In this document: positions 1 to 13,746 of the stretch, in pieces
How the letters are laid out: every line of letters begins with the position of its first letter
Numbering within the stretch: position 1 is the stretch's first letter
Origin: Patagioenas fasciata
Taxonomy: Eukaryota > Chordata > Aves > Columbiformes > Columbidae
Length of the DNA stretch: 64,000 nucleotides
Reading direction: 5' to 3'
NCBI RefSeq assembly: GCF_037038585.1
Contig: NC_092525.1
Location: 17,712,867 to 17,776,866, forward strand
Position numbers and translations under genes: made by a program
The notes under the pieces: model-generated
What the model saw: the letters and a program-made list of their open reading frames with translations, nothing else
Told to the model about the DNA's origin: nothing
Databases searched by the model: none

Positions 1-2537
1 TTAATAGGTCAAAATTATACAGTCTGTATCTCCATTCCCACAGATTTAGGGGCCTCTGAAATTTTCTGTGGGGCAGACACAAGTAATTCTTGTCCAGGCC
101 TTTGAAGCGATATTGTGGAGCACTATACAAGGTCAGAGAAGACCGAACGGCGGCACCCAGCAACCCTTCGTTTTGCAGTGCAAATGCTGAGCCAACCACA
201 AAAGAAAGAAGCAATTGGAAAAGTCCATCCTTATTTATTTTAGAGAGTCACGACAGCGGTGCAGAGCAATCACTCACATCTGTGAGCTTTGCAAAGGCTG
301 AACACAACCCACCCGATACAAACGGGGACCTTTTGGGCTCTCTCAATTTCATCAGCATCCAGATGCTTTCAGACAGCCTCCTTCTCATTCAATAAGCAGC
401 TCTATATACAGTTTCACAAGTTTTTAGGTCTTAAAACATCCAGTAACTCCAGCAAGGTCAGAAAATTCAGAATACTTTTCAGATGAGTCACAAATAAATG
501 AGCTTCGTCTCTAAGGAAGATACCTGGAGAGTTCTGAGAGGCTTGGATGCTTGTCTGTTCACACTGAATTACTCACCCACGTCAGCCAGGTCATTGTGCC
601 ATTTGAGCAGAGCACCACAGGGCGTCCTCTGCCACAGAAAAGGTATTTGCATTCAGAACAGAGATGAAGAATTCAGCCTGATGCCTTTCACCTGCCATTT
701 GGTCCTGAAACTGGATTGGGTACAGTTTTTTTCCCACATTAAACCTCACCACTGAAAGACAGAGACACAGTTTATCCGAGTTCCTTGCACTTTTTAATAT
801 TTAAAGAAAAAAGTACTATTTCTCATCATGCCACAATGGCATTTTTTTCCCCACAGGTATTTGTTGTTATCTCCTCGCAGATACGTATGAGGAAATAAAT
901 TTATATACTATGAGCCCTTCAGGCATGATGTAAGATACCTTATTCGCAATGGTAATTTTCCTTAGCAACTTTGATTGTGCTGGATTTAGAGTATTTCTCA
1001 GAGAACATATAAATACCTCCTATATTATCCATAGTGAGTAATCACATATGTTAGACCAATCTGTATCGCTTGCGATTATTTTCTTATTTCAGAGCCATAT
1101 TTTACAGATGAATTCAATAAGCCAACTTATTCTTCAGAGGCAGAGACCTCTGGGGTCACTCCAGAGAAAAGAGAAGCCAGTGCAAAAAAAAATTTACAGT
1201 TTCACACATCCTTTACATCTGATGTGATGAGAAAAGGCTGGATGCTACTACAGAGATGCAGCATGAAGGAATCTCTCAAAAGATACGGAAAGGACATAAT
1301 ACAATGACAAGTACAAAAAAAAAATTTCAATATTGGTCTGCGAGAGCAACGTTCTCACTGATAACATAATCCTGTGTGGCCAATTCAGGTGCCCACATGG
1401 TCGGGTCAATTGTGATCCTGTCACACATTGCCCTGCAAAACTCCAGTTTGGTTTGGTTGGCAACATCTCCACTCACACGGGCAGTGGGAAGGACACAAAA
1501 ATGAATGCTTGGCCTTGGACAACCCGCCTCCTCCTTTGAAAGAAAGGATTTAAATCATCTTCGTGAGCAAATGTATTTCTCTGTTACTGGTCTCACCTGT
1601 GATATCTGAACAGGAACAGAAAACTTCACCATTAATCCGAGTCTGCTCAGCTTTTGTATTTTATTCTTGCTCTTCCACGTTCTTAGTTCTGCAGCAGGTG
1701 ACTGACAAAACATCATTCCAGTTTGCATGCAAGTTGTTTTAATTACTTTGTGTTTCAGATCATCTACACCTTATCACCTCTCTCAAATTAAACAGCATCA
1801 TGTTTATAACATCCGTTTATTTATAGTTATTTTTCCCTAAAAAAAACCCACAACACAGACAGGTAAAGCTCACTACATTTAATGTTCAACAGCACGGTTG
1901 TAACCTCCAGCTTTGCCAAGCACCTCATGTTTGGTGCTGGGAAACAACAGAGAATTCATTGTGCACAACTGTCCAAGTTCCCATACCGCTCTGTCTATTA
2001 CCGCTTTGTCCATTATAGCTTAATTCAAGGGATAAATTAACAGCCAAAACCCCAGAGAGCATTGCACTGCCAGTGCCAATAAAAACAGGGTTAAAGAGAG
2101 GAGGTGGCTGTGGCCTGTCCACGTATAAAAGAAGTCTCATGGTTTTCTGAATGGAAGAGCATCCAGTGATGGGTAACGAGTCTCCCAGAGCAGCATGTTG
2201 ACTGAGAATCTGCAGAATGTGACCGAGCCCAGAAGCAGTGGACAACGCTGCGTTCTTGGTCCTCCAAGTCATTCCAACCATGCTCCCAATGGTAGGATGG
2301 ACCCAGGAAGGAACTGACACAAAAAATAAGTTTAAAGATTGCAGGAGGTCACGACACAGCTACTGCAAACACATAAGAGGAGGTGCAAAGGTATTTGACC
2401 CCCACCAGTGCCAGGTGGATATGGATCACAAGTAGTTAACACATGCAGAGGGCACAGGTTTGTCCTGTCCTGACAGCAGAAGCTCTCCTGTCTCAAGGGT
2501 AACTTGCCAACTAGAGTAAGCAGTCACAGCAGGTCAG

Positions 2538-2852
2538 AGATCATAGAACAGTTTGGGTTGAAGGCACCTTCCCAGTTCCCCCAGTGCCACCCCTGCCATG
2601 AGCAGGGACATCTTCACCAGCTCAGGTTGCTCAGAGCCCCGTCCAGCCTGGCCTGGGATGTCTCCAGGGATGGTTCATCCACCACCTCTCTGGCCAACCT
2701 GGGCCAGGCTCTCACCACCCTCAGGGCAACAATTTCTTCCTCATGTCCAGCCTGAATCTCCCTCCTTTAGTTTAAAACCATCACCCCTTGTTCTATCACA
2801 ACAGGCCCTGCTCAAAAGTCTGTCTCCATCTTCCTTATGGGCCACTTTTAAG
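2538..2852 (-). repeat. CR1-type LINE 3' fragment
   Basis: Read on the minus strand this is the terminal part of a CR1 element, with the features GGACATGAGGAAGAAATTGT, a GAGAGGTGGTGGATGAACC-like segment and a degenerate 3' end near ATGATC. It is a close relative of the copy at 21,192-21,647. It is 5'-truncated, as usual for CR1. Confidence 0.88.
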
Positions 2853-5800
2853 TACTGAAATAATAATTGATCGACAATTGTTAGTAAACTAATTTAGTAG
2901 CTTGGTTGCAGGTATTTAGAAATGTGACTTGTAAGTGGACTTTGTTGAGTTTTGCCTGGGAGTTGAGTGCCCAGCGTGTGGAATCCAACTCAAAGATTTC
3001 AGCTCCCCAGACACACAACCCCCAGGATGGGGGGCGCAGAACCTCTGTCAAGGTCTGTTCCACATCCGTGGCACGATGCCAGGATGTGGAGTTGCTTCCC
3101 AGCCCCAGGGCAACCTATATCCACTCATCTGTCCTGCTCCCTCATCCCTGGTCAAGCATAAGGTCAGGCATGTGTCACACACAGCAACAGTCACCAGGCC
3201 GCAGGGACACCAGCAGCGTGCAGGGGCGGGAAAACGTGCACCGTTTTGACATACGTAACATTCATCTTAATCCTTCGGTGGATTTTAGAGGTACGTGCAC
3301 CTTCACAGCAAAATTTCAAGCAACTTTGCTTGCACAGCAGCACAAAACAGAGCGGCTGAGCAAAACCACGCCGAGCGCCGGCGATCAGCTGAGCAGCAGG
3401 AGCTGGTTCTCCAGGTAACAAAGCAAACTGGGCTTGATCTTCCCTTTCAGATGAAGTCATCATTAGTCAGAATTTTAAAGATAAAAGAGGGTTGTGTCAA
3501 ATTCTTGTCTGATTCAGCTTTTGTATCAACTGTATTTCCATAATCTCCATTTATTTTATATTCTTGGGAGGACGAAGTTTGAGCATAATATTTCAGAAGC
3601 TTCATTGTCTTTTGCTAATTAACAGTGACTCATTTCTTTCCACTCTAGATACATTTCAAGCTGTCTTATTTCATTCTGGATCGAGGTATATAATTATAAT
3701 TGAATCATTAAAAGCTTTTTTTGTGTGCCTACAGCTACCTCCGTTCTGAACAACTAGAATCTCCAGGCAAACCTTGCAAGCACCAAACTTCAGCATCATC
3801 TTCAATAAAATTACTGGGCTCACTTTACAATTCATACAAAAAGGGGATGCTATCGTTTTGAGCGCATAAGCAGACTAAAATTCAACTAATCAAATAAATG
3901 CAAACTAAGAAAAATATTATTTTGCAATGGCAAAATATAAATTGCGTACAAAAAGACATTTACAAAATAACGACATTTTTAATTCAAAACCTATGACTAA
4001 TCCAACATTATGTTTAATCTTAAAATTCCTCTATACCAACAACACCACACATAGATCATAGTTGTTCTATTTAGGCCTTCTAGAAAACATAAAAATAAAA
4101 ATAATATTCCAACTGAGAAGATCCAAGAGCTTCAAAAACTGACAGCAACAGACAATGCCTAAATATAGGCAGCCAAAACACTTATCTGTGTATTTTTAGC
4201 TGAGAAATAACTTTGGTGATAGCTCAGAGAGAGCGCAAATTATTTTTGCAGCCATTTCTTTTTAGACAGGTTTACATTTGTACTGACTATATATAAAACG
4301 CGCAAGCGGTGACCCCTAGATATTTGCGTAACCCAATATTTTTTCCTATTATGAAGGATTCTTGTGATTTACTTTTATGAACAGATGTCCAGGACATGCT
4401 GAGTAATGTCAGATGGGGATGAGGCCACCAGTGACCCCCATCAAACCTTCTCAGAGCAGGGTCAGCGAGTGCCGACATAGAATCACCATTTAGTTTGGGG
4501 TTTTTGATGCTTTAGTTTCATTTCTTTGATGGTTTAGTTTTGTTTCTTTGACTGGTTCTCTACATAGTTCCTGGTCAGGAAGAACCTCACCCAAGTCAGC
4601 AGCGGGATGTTCTCCGGTGGAAACATCTTACTAATAGACAAAGCAGCAAAATTTTAGAGAAGACATTTCTCTAAATTATCTCACTATCCACATTTCCTCC
4701 TCTGCGTTCTTGTGAGGTGTTAAACTGAAGCTGGGAGAGGCAACGGTGACAACAAAATCAAGGAATCTTCCTCTAACCATACCTCCCACCTCGGGGAACC
4801 CAAACAGATTTAAGTCTTAGTGAACTTCTCCGTGTAATTTTTATGATCTGCCCGTAGAGAACATCAGAACTATCTCACAGTGGAACATTTTCAGCTTTTC
4901 AGAGACTATCCTGAGGAGTCCCCAGTGCTCCAAACTCCTACCAGCTCCAGTGCTCAGCACCAGGAATGAGCCATCCCTACATGTACTGATCATATTTCTA
5001 CCTACTGAGGAATAAAAAATAAAATCACTGAGCAGACAAAATCCTTTGGGACTGTTTCCAGATGTAACGCTCTTCAATACCCTCTACATCTTTCACATTG
5101 TTAAAAAAATTAGAACAAATCATAGTAAGTTTCAAAACCAAGCTATCACATACGTTCTCCAGAAACAGCACACCGTAATTAAAAACTGTTTTCCCCACAG
5201 AATATACGAGATGTTATGATGAATACAGTTGACCTCCTTTTTCAAGGTAAGTAAATGCCCCACAGAAACGCGGTACAGGCTTTTGAAATCCAGGAGGGAA
5301 GCTCAATCAGAATAATTGGTCTTGCTTTATTACAATCAAAACTGATGTGATTTATATATAAATAATAAACACTTTGCACTAGATGATGTCCAGAGATCCC
5401 TTCCAGCTTCACCATCCTGTGATTTAAATACTTTTAGATATAGGTAGAAAAATAAAAACCATGTTTCTAAGGGCTTTTTTTTTTTCCTCCTAAGTTTTTA
5501 TTTTTCGTATCATATGGGAAGACAGCTCATCTTTTTTTTTTTTATCCTAATCTTCAATTCTTATATCGTTGAATTTGAAATAATGTTAAGGAATAAAACT
5601 TCAGCTATTTTCAGAGGGGATTATTCCCCAGGTAAAACAACATTAAAACAAAAAAAAAGCCCCACACTTGTCCAAAACAGCATTACTCCTTCCCAACTTC
5701 TGGTGTTCATCCCACTGCTCCTACCCAAGTTTCCTCTTACCCTAAATACTTCCTTTCATTCCACAGGGTGTACGGATTTCAAGTACGTAAAGGAGCGACT

Positions 5801-8800
5801 GGGTATATCACCTTCTGCTTAGTTTACTCGCCTGCCAACAGTTTCATTATTCTTTTTAATCCTCCATGCAAATATCCACCCCCTTTATCGTTCTAACTTT
5901 CCATATCCATCCCTTGATTAATTACCGCCAGGTTAACGAGCTTCACGACAGCTACAAGTCGGACACAGCTGAACTCAGCATTTCTGCTCAAGCTTTGTTC
6001 TCGGGTTCAGTTGCCCAAAATTCTACTGAATTTTTCGTTTGGTTTAATGTTGCATCTGATTTGCTGCCCACGATCACCATCTGGAGAATGACATGCAGTA
6101 CTGCAAGCCCAGGTTCTACATACCCCAACTTCAGGAAGATTTTCAGACAGACATGGAAAGTAGAATCAATCCCTTACTATTTCCTTTTTAGATTCTGACC
6201 GTCAACCTGTACAATAAAATTCTCTCAGAAGAGAACAAGCTGGAGACCTGGTCGCTCACAAACCACTAGCAATAATTCAGCAAGCTCACAAAACACTAGA
6301 GTATGCTGGTTAATTATGAATGCTGGGGAAAAAAAATACAATAAAATTAGCCCTGAAAACTAAAGACAGATTAATGGTTAATTTTTTTATTAAGTGGCAA
6401 GAATGTGACTCAAATAGCAACCATGTTAGCAGACAAGTGAGTTCTCCTGTAGCTCTTGCAGAAGAGTAAGGTGGCTTTTGCATTAGAAAATTAACACCAC
6501 ACACATTTCAACACAGCCTAAATGCTCTAAATACAGCCTAAGTATCAAAATGGTATTTAATACCATAGTCCAAATATTTAACTAAGGAAAGTGCGCTCCT
6601 TACTGTATTTTATATGAACCATATCAACTCTTAATATCATTCTTAAGGTCTATTTCCTTACACTTTGGGACTCATCACAGAAATTATTTTTGTTTCAACA
6701 TAGAAACATGATGCAGAACCATCAGACCTGAGTAAAACCTGCAGAAATGGTGTAAATCAGAAGTACACTGTTAAACTCAACCCAGGAGCTGTGAAGTATC
6801 AAAAAATAGCCTAAGGGAACTATTTTGGATGCCCCAAGTGTAGCTCCAAATATATTCTTCACACCCTCATTCTTCCCGCTTGCCTGGGTTTATCAGCACA
6901 AAGCTTTAGTTATAAAATATGGAGCAGTCTTGTGGAAAACATTTTAACCACTTTTATGAAAATATGCACAAAATTTGTGCAAAAGGAGCTTCTAAGACTT
7001 GTCTGCCACTTGAAGATCTATATCGTTTCTACCTCTTCCCTTGCGTGATTCATGAAAGCTATTTTGAATTTGTACTGCTTGCCCATTTCCACACAAAATA
7101 TTAGTACAGCAGGCTTAGAATTACTGCTTTGGAGGCAGCCTGCCTGTTATTTCTTTGCTGGTTACAGATATTGTCAGAACAGCACTGGCCTCAAGAAAAT
7201 ATAATAATAATAGTAATTTTGGAAAAAAAAAAAGAAAAACAACAAACCTCAGGAGCAGCTTAGTTTTTTAGGTTTCCATGTACCTTAAGTTAAAATATTT
7301 ATGTAAGTCAAGGCTCATCCTCTCATGGTTCTTACTTTCGCATTACCCCTGGTAAACTCCAGCATGGCAGAAAAAGTACTTACAGAAGGAATAGCCTTAT
7401 TTTCCTCTGCCCTTTGCAAATATTCGAACTCCTATTCTCTTCTTCAAGTCCCAGTTCCTGCAGTCCCAGAATAGCTAGATTTCCGCAATCAGTGCATTCT
7501 TAGCACAGTCTTTAGCACAGCACTGATGTTGCAGGTCAGATTCCGAAGCATTTCAGTGATGATAGAATCAAACTACACTGAACCAATAACAAACAACATT
7601 TGTAAAAGGAAACAAAGTACTGGAGCCGCTGTAATATAATCTGGTTTGTTCTCCACTCATGGGGAAGGTTTGTGAAGAGCTTGGTAACATACAGAGCTGT
7701 GCAGGACGCACGAAGCGTCACCAGAATCACAATTAATGCTACTTGATCTGTTGGTATCCTACCGTCAACAGGTAGCACTATTATTTAGTTGTAACCTTAC
7801 TCCAGGAAATGCTGCGAGAAATTAACTGATAATTTTTTGGGGTTTTTTATCTATATACAGATAGATTTCCCCCACACACCTCTGCTTAGCTGCAGTTTTA
7901 TTTTCACACATTCAGATGTCACCAGAACACCTTGGTGCAATTATTTCCTTCAGAGTCATCTCAGCCTGTTCATGATCCTCCCTAAAATTAAAATATACAG
8001 ATAAAACCCCTCCACCAGTTAGTGGGAAGCCTTGCATTTCACATCTATCACATCCTCCTAAATTCCTCCAGGAAGAAGCACAGACAGATTATTATACATT
8101 AACACTTGAAAGATTTCAGTTTGGAAATCTCATTCAATAACAGAGATATTTGGCATTTTGCTCAATACAGAGCACAACCAGTGAAAAGCTTTGGCACTCT
8201 GGAGATCAGCGTGAGCCTCAACAAAACCATCCATAAGAAAAACAGTTTCCCAGCACAGGAACAATAAGAAGTTTAAAAACGAGCACACAGCGGAGATTTT
8301 GTGCCAACAGACAACAGAAGAACTGGAAGAAGAGCTGAGCAGAATGCACAACCCAACACACAGCAAGAGTTTCCCCAGGGATTTCATCAAATTAACAGGA
8401 GAAAAGAGAAATAACCACAACAGAGACAGGGCTTTTGCACCTTCCAGTTCAGAGCAATCCTCTGATCGGGTTTCGATTTATCGCACCTCTCCAGAAACTT
8501 CATTATTATCTTTCTGGTTGACAAATTTCTACAGACTTGCACAAATAGGAAACAAAACCACAAACTGAAGTGACTCCTTTGCTCAGGATGAAATGCCCGT
8601 GGAAATCCTCACTTCCACCATACCTGCCCCAGGAAAAGAGACAACGTCCCTTACAGAAGTTTTGTATGTGTTTCTCAAGATACACTAAATATAACAGCGT
8701 AATGAGGAAATTGTATATCAGCATGAAAAGTTATTTGTCATCGTGATTATCGCTGGGAAGCTCCTTCACAATCTTACCATCGTCACAAAAAAAGACGATA

Positions 8801-10419
8801 GCTACTATGCACAGCAGACAAGCAAAATAAAGACATTATTTCTAGGAATCATGTTTCATGTCATAATACTGAGGTGTTTCACATCTGTCTTTGGGGTTTC
8901 ATATGCACAGAAATAGATTACAGAAAGCTCGGGTAAACCTACACGCTTCTGAATGAGTCCCATTATCTCCTGGAGAAAGTGTTTCCAAGCTACAACTCTA
9001 TGAACCCTCAGGGGAAAACAAAACAAAACACACTAAGGCAATGTTAAACAATTTGTATTGGAATCATAAGAGTTATGATGATTTACCTTTATATAAAACC
9101 TAAATCTGGACCTTACATTGTTTATGCATTTTAGTTGTGTGGACCCCAAATGTTTTAGACCAAGGCCATTTACATTGAAATTTCCTGTTGCACCATTCAC
9201 TAATTCCACTGCTGCAACAGCATCAGTGAACTTGATCTGGTAGAAGCTGTAGCGCCTGCCTTTGGGAAGATAAAGAGAGGTCGGGAAATCTGACCTCTCT
9301 GCATCCTGAAGCTAATTGTTCACATTTAGTGAACAATTTCCACAGCACAGAGACATCACATTAGGGACCTTTATTGCCCACCGAGTCTCAGTGCTTGCAT
9401 TATTCCAAAATAATTTCAACGCAATGGCACACCGTGCACTTACACAAATAAAACGTGCCTCTGGGGTACGATTCACGCAGAACTGAACCACAAAACAGAA
9501 GACCAAAGAGCTTGGGGACCAGATCCTGCCTGCATTGCTCCTACACAAAAAAATCTCCCATCACGACTGTGAATTGCCTGGCGTGGGGTAGAGAACAGTG
9601 CTAACCCAGGCAAAAGCCCCTGGTGACCAGAACCTCAGGAGAAAATGATAAGATGAAACCAGTTTTCTGGTCAGCTCTCAGAGCGGTCAATCTACTCGCT
9701 GCCCGAGTCCGGAGGGCAAGGGGATGCGATGATGCCCATGTACAATAACGACGTGTTGCAACAGTCCCAGTAACTTCCAACAAAACAGAAAACTCAAAAG
9801 CTATCTGCTCACTTCTAAGAGACCAACAGAAATAAAGAAATAACCTCTGTGTCAGTTATAAGCGTTTTCTCTTTGACTGGAATACATTCAAGAAAAATAG
9901 ATGTGCGACACAATCCACACACGTTGACTGAGCTGGAATGGCAGAGAGGAGCAGCAATGCCCTCTTGTGTTACAAGGGAAATAAATCCATCGTAATTCCT
10001 TGCACTTTCTTAAATCGTGTATTCGAAGAGCAGAATTAATTCGTTCTTCAAAGCACACCTCACAAATAGGTTCACTTGTCCTGCAGCTGAGATTTCAAAT
10101 TGCGGCAGATACTCAAAAGGGAACACTCATAAAATGCTCCTAAAGGTAAAGCAACCCTTCTATTGTCAACATTCACAACCACCATCTGAAACAACTTGTT
10201 GTGTTAAACTCATCCACAGCAATTAAATGCAAAAAATGAACAAAAGCCCCAGCTATTTCCTATTTGAACAATGTAGCTCATTTACTCAAGCGCATAGTTT
10301 AAAAATCCTATTTTCAATAGAAAACTGTTTTTAAAGGCCTCTAATGAGTGAATTTAGGATATTCTCTATAAATGCTCAAACGCAAACTGAAATGCCAGTT
10401 CTGAAGGGTGCGGAGCTTA

Positions 10420-10675
10420 ACAGAAGCTAAAACCAGGTTCAGACTTGGAAGTAACAATGTGAACACGTCTTGCAGACAGCAAACGAAATTGAGAGCGGAG
10501 CATTTAAAAATGAGAACCTAAAGTATCCTTGAAATCTGAAGTTGAGAGCACAGGTTTTAAGGTTGCACTGCGACACCTTTTCAAAATTCATACACCGAGC
10601 TAGACATCCAACCTTATTTTGCCACTAAAATCTGCCGTTGCAATTCCAACGTGTGAACGCTCAGGGTTTTGTCTT
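10420..10675 (+). repeat. Local direct duplication, copy 1
   Basis: This segment of about 250 bp matches 11,871-12,118 in the same orientation at roughly 90 percent identity by eye. Shared landmarks include CAGAAGCTAAAACCAGGTTC, GAGAGCGGAGCATTTAAAAA and CCAACCTTATTTTGCCACTA. The start offset between copies is 1,451 bp. It does not resemble the CR1 copies in the window. Confidence 0.9.
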
Positions 10676-11207
10676 CCTCTCCTCCCTTGAGAAGAATTTC
10701 CTTAGTTGCAAACTTCACATTCAGCTTCTGGTTTGGAACTCACCTCCTGTTGATCCCCTTTTTAACCAGCTCTCTGATAGTTTCTTTAGGACTCTTCTTG
10801 ATCTTAACATCAGATTCAAACGCTTTTCCAAGCCTTTCTTCTAACACTTGGACAAGAAACAGCCAGAGAGCTAAAGCCTTTATCCTCAATCTGTCGTAGA
10901 AGCACCTACCACCCCGAACCCTCCTGCGGGTGGAAAGCCAGCAACACAAATCCTCTGGCCAAGATTGGAATTTATGAAACAAGTTTCATCAGGATGCATT
11001 AAAAAGTGAGCAGAAGAGGTTTTAACAGAAGTAACAGAAGTAGAATTAAAAAAAAAAAAAGGCAATCGCTTTGTAAACTTACATATACGATGCACCAATT
11101 GATAGATATCAACAATACTCATTAATACAATTATCTAATGCCTTTCAAAAAAATTTTAAAAAAAGAAAAAAATATACAACATGAAAACAGAAAACAAGAA
11201 AAAAATT

Positions 11208-11233
11208 AAACAAACAAACAAACAAACAAAAAA
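11208..11233 (+). repeat. AAAC microsatellite
   Basis: About six tandem AAAC units lie some 50 bp downstream, in transcription order, of the PDE4B exon donor at 11,283. Confidence 0.9.
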
Positions 11234-11283
11234 CAACCAATCCCACAACTACGTGAGATTCATAACAAATGGAAATAACATAC

Positions 11284-11519
11284 CAGTCTTGGTAGGTGGT
11301 GATGGCGATACTGGGAGGCGTCAGCAAGGGCAGAGTGGTTGGTCTGCAGACAAAGTCCCTGTCCGGTGTCCTCGCTTTTTCCGTCTGTCTCTGGGATAGC
11401 GGCGGTAGCTGGAGGTTCCCAGAGCAGCACCTGCGGCCCCTCCAGAGGTCGATGCCCAACGTGTGGCTGGAAGTGCTGTAGGACTTGCTGAGCCCGCACT
11501 CCAGGTAATCCAGAGCATT
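11284..11519 (-). CDS. PDE4B: PDE4B1 second coding exon (isoform-specific N-terminus)
   Basis: This 236-nt exon follows an acceptor ending TTTGCAG and precedes the donor GTATGT. It encodes 78 residues plus two bases: it starts NALDYLECGLSKSYSTSSHT and contains LGIDLWRGRRCCSGNLQLPP, LSQRQTEKARTP and RPTTLPLLTPPSIAITT. The core is almost identical to mammalian PDE4B1. The end differs: TTYQDC here (last Cys codon split) against TTVSQEC in human, one residue shorter. The N-terminal regions of PDE4 long isoforms direct the enzyme to specific partners and compartments. The exon is bracketed by two copies of a direct repeat of about 250 bp. Confidence 0.96.
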
Positions 11520-11870
11520 CTGCAAACACAGAAAAGCCACTGAAGTTCTGCAAACAATATTTTTCCTCCACCAGAATAAGACACATTTATTTTTTGTTCT
11601 AAAGTCACAGATACTCACAAAAAGCAACCATATGATGGGATCTTGAGAGAGTCTGACTGTGCTGCATCATTAGTTTATCAAGTTACAAAGGAACCTGAAA
11701 ATTTAAGCATAACTTGTCTAACCTAAATTCAACACCTAATTCTAATCTAGCTGAACACTTCAATAATCCTGATTGCTTTGGTGATATGTTAAACTTCTGA
11801 AATTTTGCACTTCTTCAGAGAACATTCCCCTCAACACCCATCTTAAGTCTCATTCCTCTCTGCAGCACAA

Positions 11871-12118
11871 ACAGAAGCTAAAACCAGGTTCAGACTTGGA
11901 AATAATGATGTGAACGTGTCTTGCAGACAGTAAACGAAACTGAGAGCGGAGCATTTAAAAACGAGAACCCTTGAAATCCGAAGTTGAGAGTACAGGTTTT
12001 AAGGTTGCATTGCAACGCCGTTTCAAAATTCATACAGCAAGCTGGACACCCAACCTTATTTTGCCACTAAAATCTGCTGTTGCAATTCCAATGTGTGAAT
12101 ACTTGGAGGTTTGCCTCT
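11871..12118 (+). repeat. Local direct duplication, copy 2
   Basis: This is the partner of 10,420-10,675. Relative to copy 1 it has a deletion of about 9 bases after GAGAACC and scattered, mostly transition-type differences. It ends beside a run of 13-15 T residues at about 12,118-12,133. The two copies flank the PDE4B1-specific exon at 11,284-11,519. Confidence 0.9.
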
Positions 12119-12595
12119 TTTTTTTTTTTTTTGGATGAATCGCCAGGCAGATAGAGGCACCAAGAATACCAAATTTAGGCACACCTTGAATTATCCAAGA
12201 GCTATTCAGTGAGAAGAACTCCCAGTTGGGCTATGCTGCCCTACATCTGGCATTCCTAATAGAAATAGTCTGAAAGAAAAGGGTTTGATCAACTGGAGAA
12301 GTTTTTTCCTCTTCTAGTTTCTGCTGATTTTTGTTTAAAAACATCACCCTGATCTCAGAACTGGCTCTCAGTTTTCACAAACCCAAACCTGAAGTTGTCC
12401 CACAGCAGAACAGCTTTGATCTGTCTTAAGACAATTTAGCTAGTCAAACAGAATTGTCCAATAAAAATGAGAATATTTCTTTATTGCTTGTGATGAGCTA
12501 CCAGTAGAAGCTGGAGGGTCATCGGAACAGGTGTACATATCTACAGCAATCCCTCTATGGTTTTCCTCTTCTTTACCTGCTCTAGAATTTTGATC

Positions 12596-12663
12596 TCTGC
12601 CCTATGGTTGGACTTGATGATCTCAAGTGTCTCTTCCAACCAAAATGATTCTACAACTCTATG
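12596..12663 (+). repeat. Short CR1-type LINE 3' end
   Basis: The phrases GGTTGGACTTGATGATCTCA and CTTCCAACCAAAATGATTCT match the extreme 3' end of CR1 elements. Only the last 60-70 bases are clearly recognisable. Confidence 0.75.
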
Positions 12664-13746
12664 TATGAACAGGGGAGGGAAATACAAGACTGGTAAGACA
12701 ATGGCAAACTACCAGTTTTCTCAACTTTTCCTCCTTGCTCACCCATCCCACAACCATGTGAAGCATCCAAAGAGGAAACAACACAATCCACAGCTATTTT
12801 ACTGCTTGAAGTGCTATAAGGCATGTTGGTGCAGATCCTTGAACTTACTGAGGCATCAACATCATAATGGCCAAGATAGAAGTTTAAAATATTTGGCATG
12901 CTACGCTTCCAAAAATATGGTAGAAATCTTCAGTAATCCACACCCAGCCCTTTCACAGAAAAAAATCAGGTCAAAAATACTCCTTTGCCTTCTGTATGAG
13001 GATCTGCCATATCCTGTCTTTAGTAATAATCTTTGTAAGATTGTTTATATTTTTTTGTTATTATTTAAGTGTAGAGCAGAGTTTTCTCGCTTCCCTTTCG
13101 ATTTCAGACACCTGCCTTCATTCAAATGAGCCAGGACTGAGCAGACTCAGTGTTACGCTCAGTCAAACTGACCATGCAGCTGTGCAATGTGCGGTCAAAG
13201 AGTGTAAAAGAAACATGTTTTTGTGGAAGGAGCATTATAGGATACACTAATTATCAGGTTCCACTCCTTCACTGTATTTTCATATACATTCCACGTGACT
13301 TTCCATCTTTTGGTGAGTCCCAGCCGTGACAAACAAGACAATTAAGGCTGCAGTTATCACATCATCGTTACAAACTGATACATTTCTCCAGAGAATGGGA
13401 ACAGGAGTTTAATTAATAGGGGATTACGATGATGATTAGCAAATGTAGTAATGGAATAACATGTGCATCATCGCATTAGGTGTTCAGAAACTACAGTGGG
13501 GAGAGATGTTGAAACACATACATAAGTACCAACAGTGAAGGATAAAACTTCTCCTGGTGTGGGGCTGGTTTGGTTTTAAATGTGCAGGGTTTATTTTCTT
13601 CTTCTTATATGAGCTGTAAACAACTCTAAGGAAACCAATGAGTAACCAAAGCAAAACCAGATACTTAGAAAATAAGACAAAACAAACTTTTAATCTCCCT
13701 GTCATTAAGTACTGGGAAAAGTAAAACGTGTTTAGAAGAAACTTAC

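Larger units (their letters stand above)
1..11283 (-). other. PDE4B: PDE4B intron after the second coding exon (partial)
   Basis: This is AT-rich intron with many short chance reading frames. Recognised content is a CR1 fragment (2,538-2,852), one copy of a locally duplicated segment (10,420-10,675) and an AAAC microsatellite (11,208-11,233). No translated segment resembles PDE4B UCR1, UCR2 or catalytic sequence, or a known alternative first exon. Confidence 0.75.
11520..13746 (-). other. PDE4B: PDE4B intron between the first and second coding exons (2.2 kb)
   Basis: This intron runs from the GTAAGT donor at 13,746 to the TTTGCAG acceptor at 11,520. It contains the second copy of the local duplication (11,871-12,118), which ends at a run of T residues, and a short CR1 3' end (12,596-12,663). 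A long plus-strand frame across 12.56-13.13 kb begins in the CR1 fragment and is not a gene. Confidence 0.85.

Noticed and set aside
12557-13129. 190-codon plus-strand open frame
   Set aside because: Its start lies in a CR1 3' end and the rest is intron of PDE4B with no protein similarity that I recognise.
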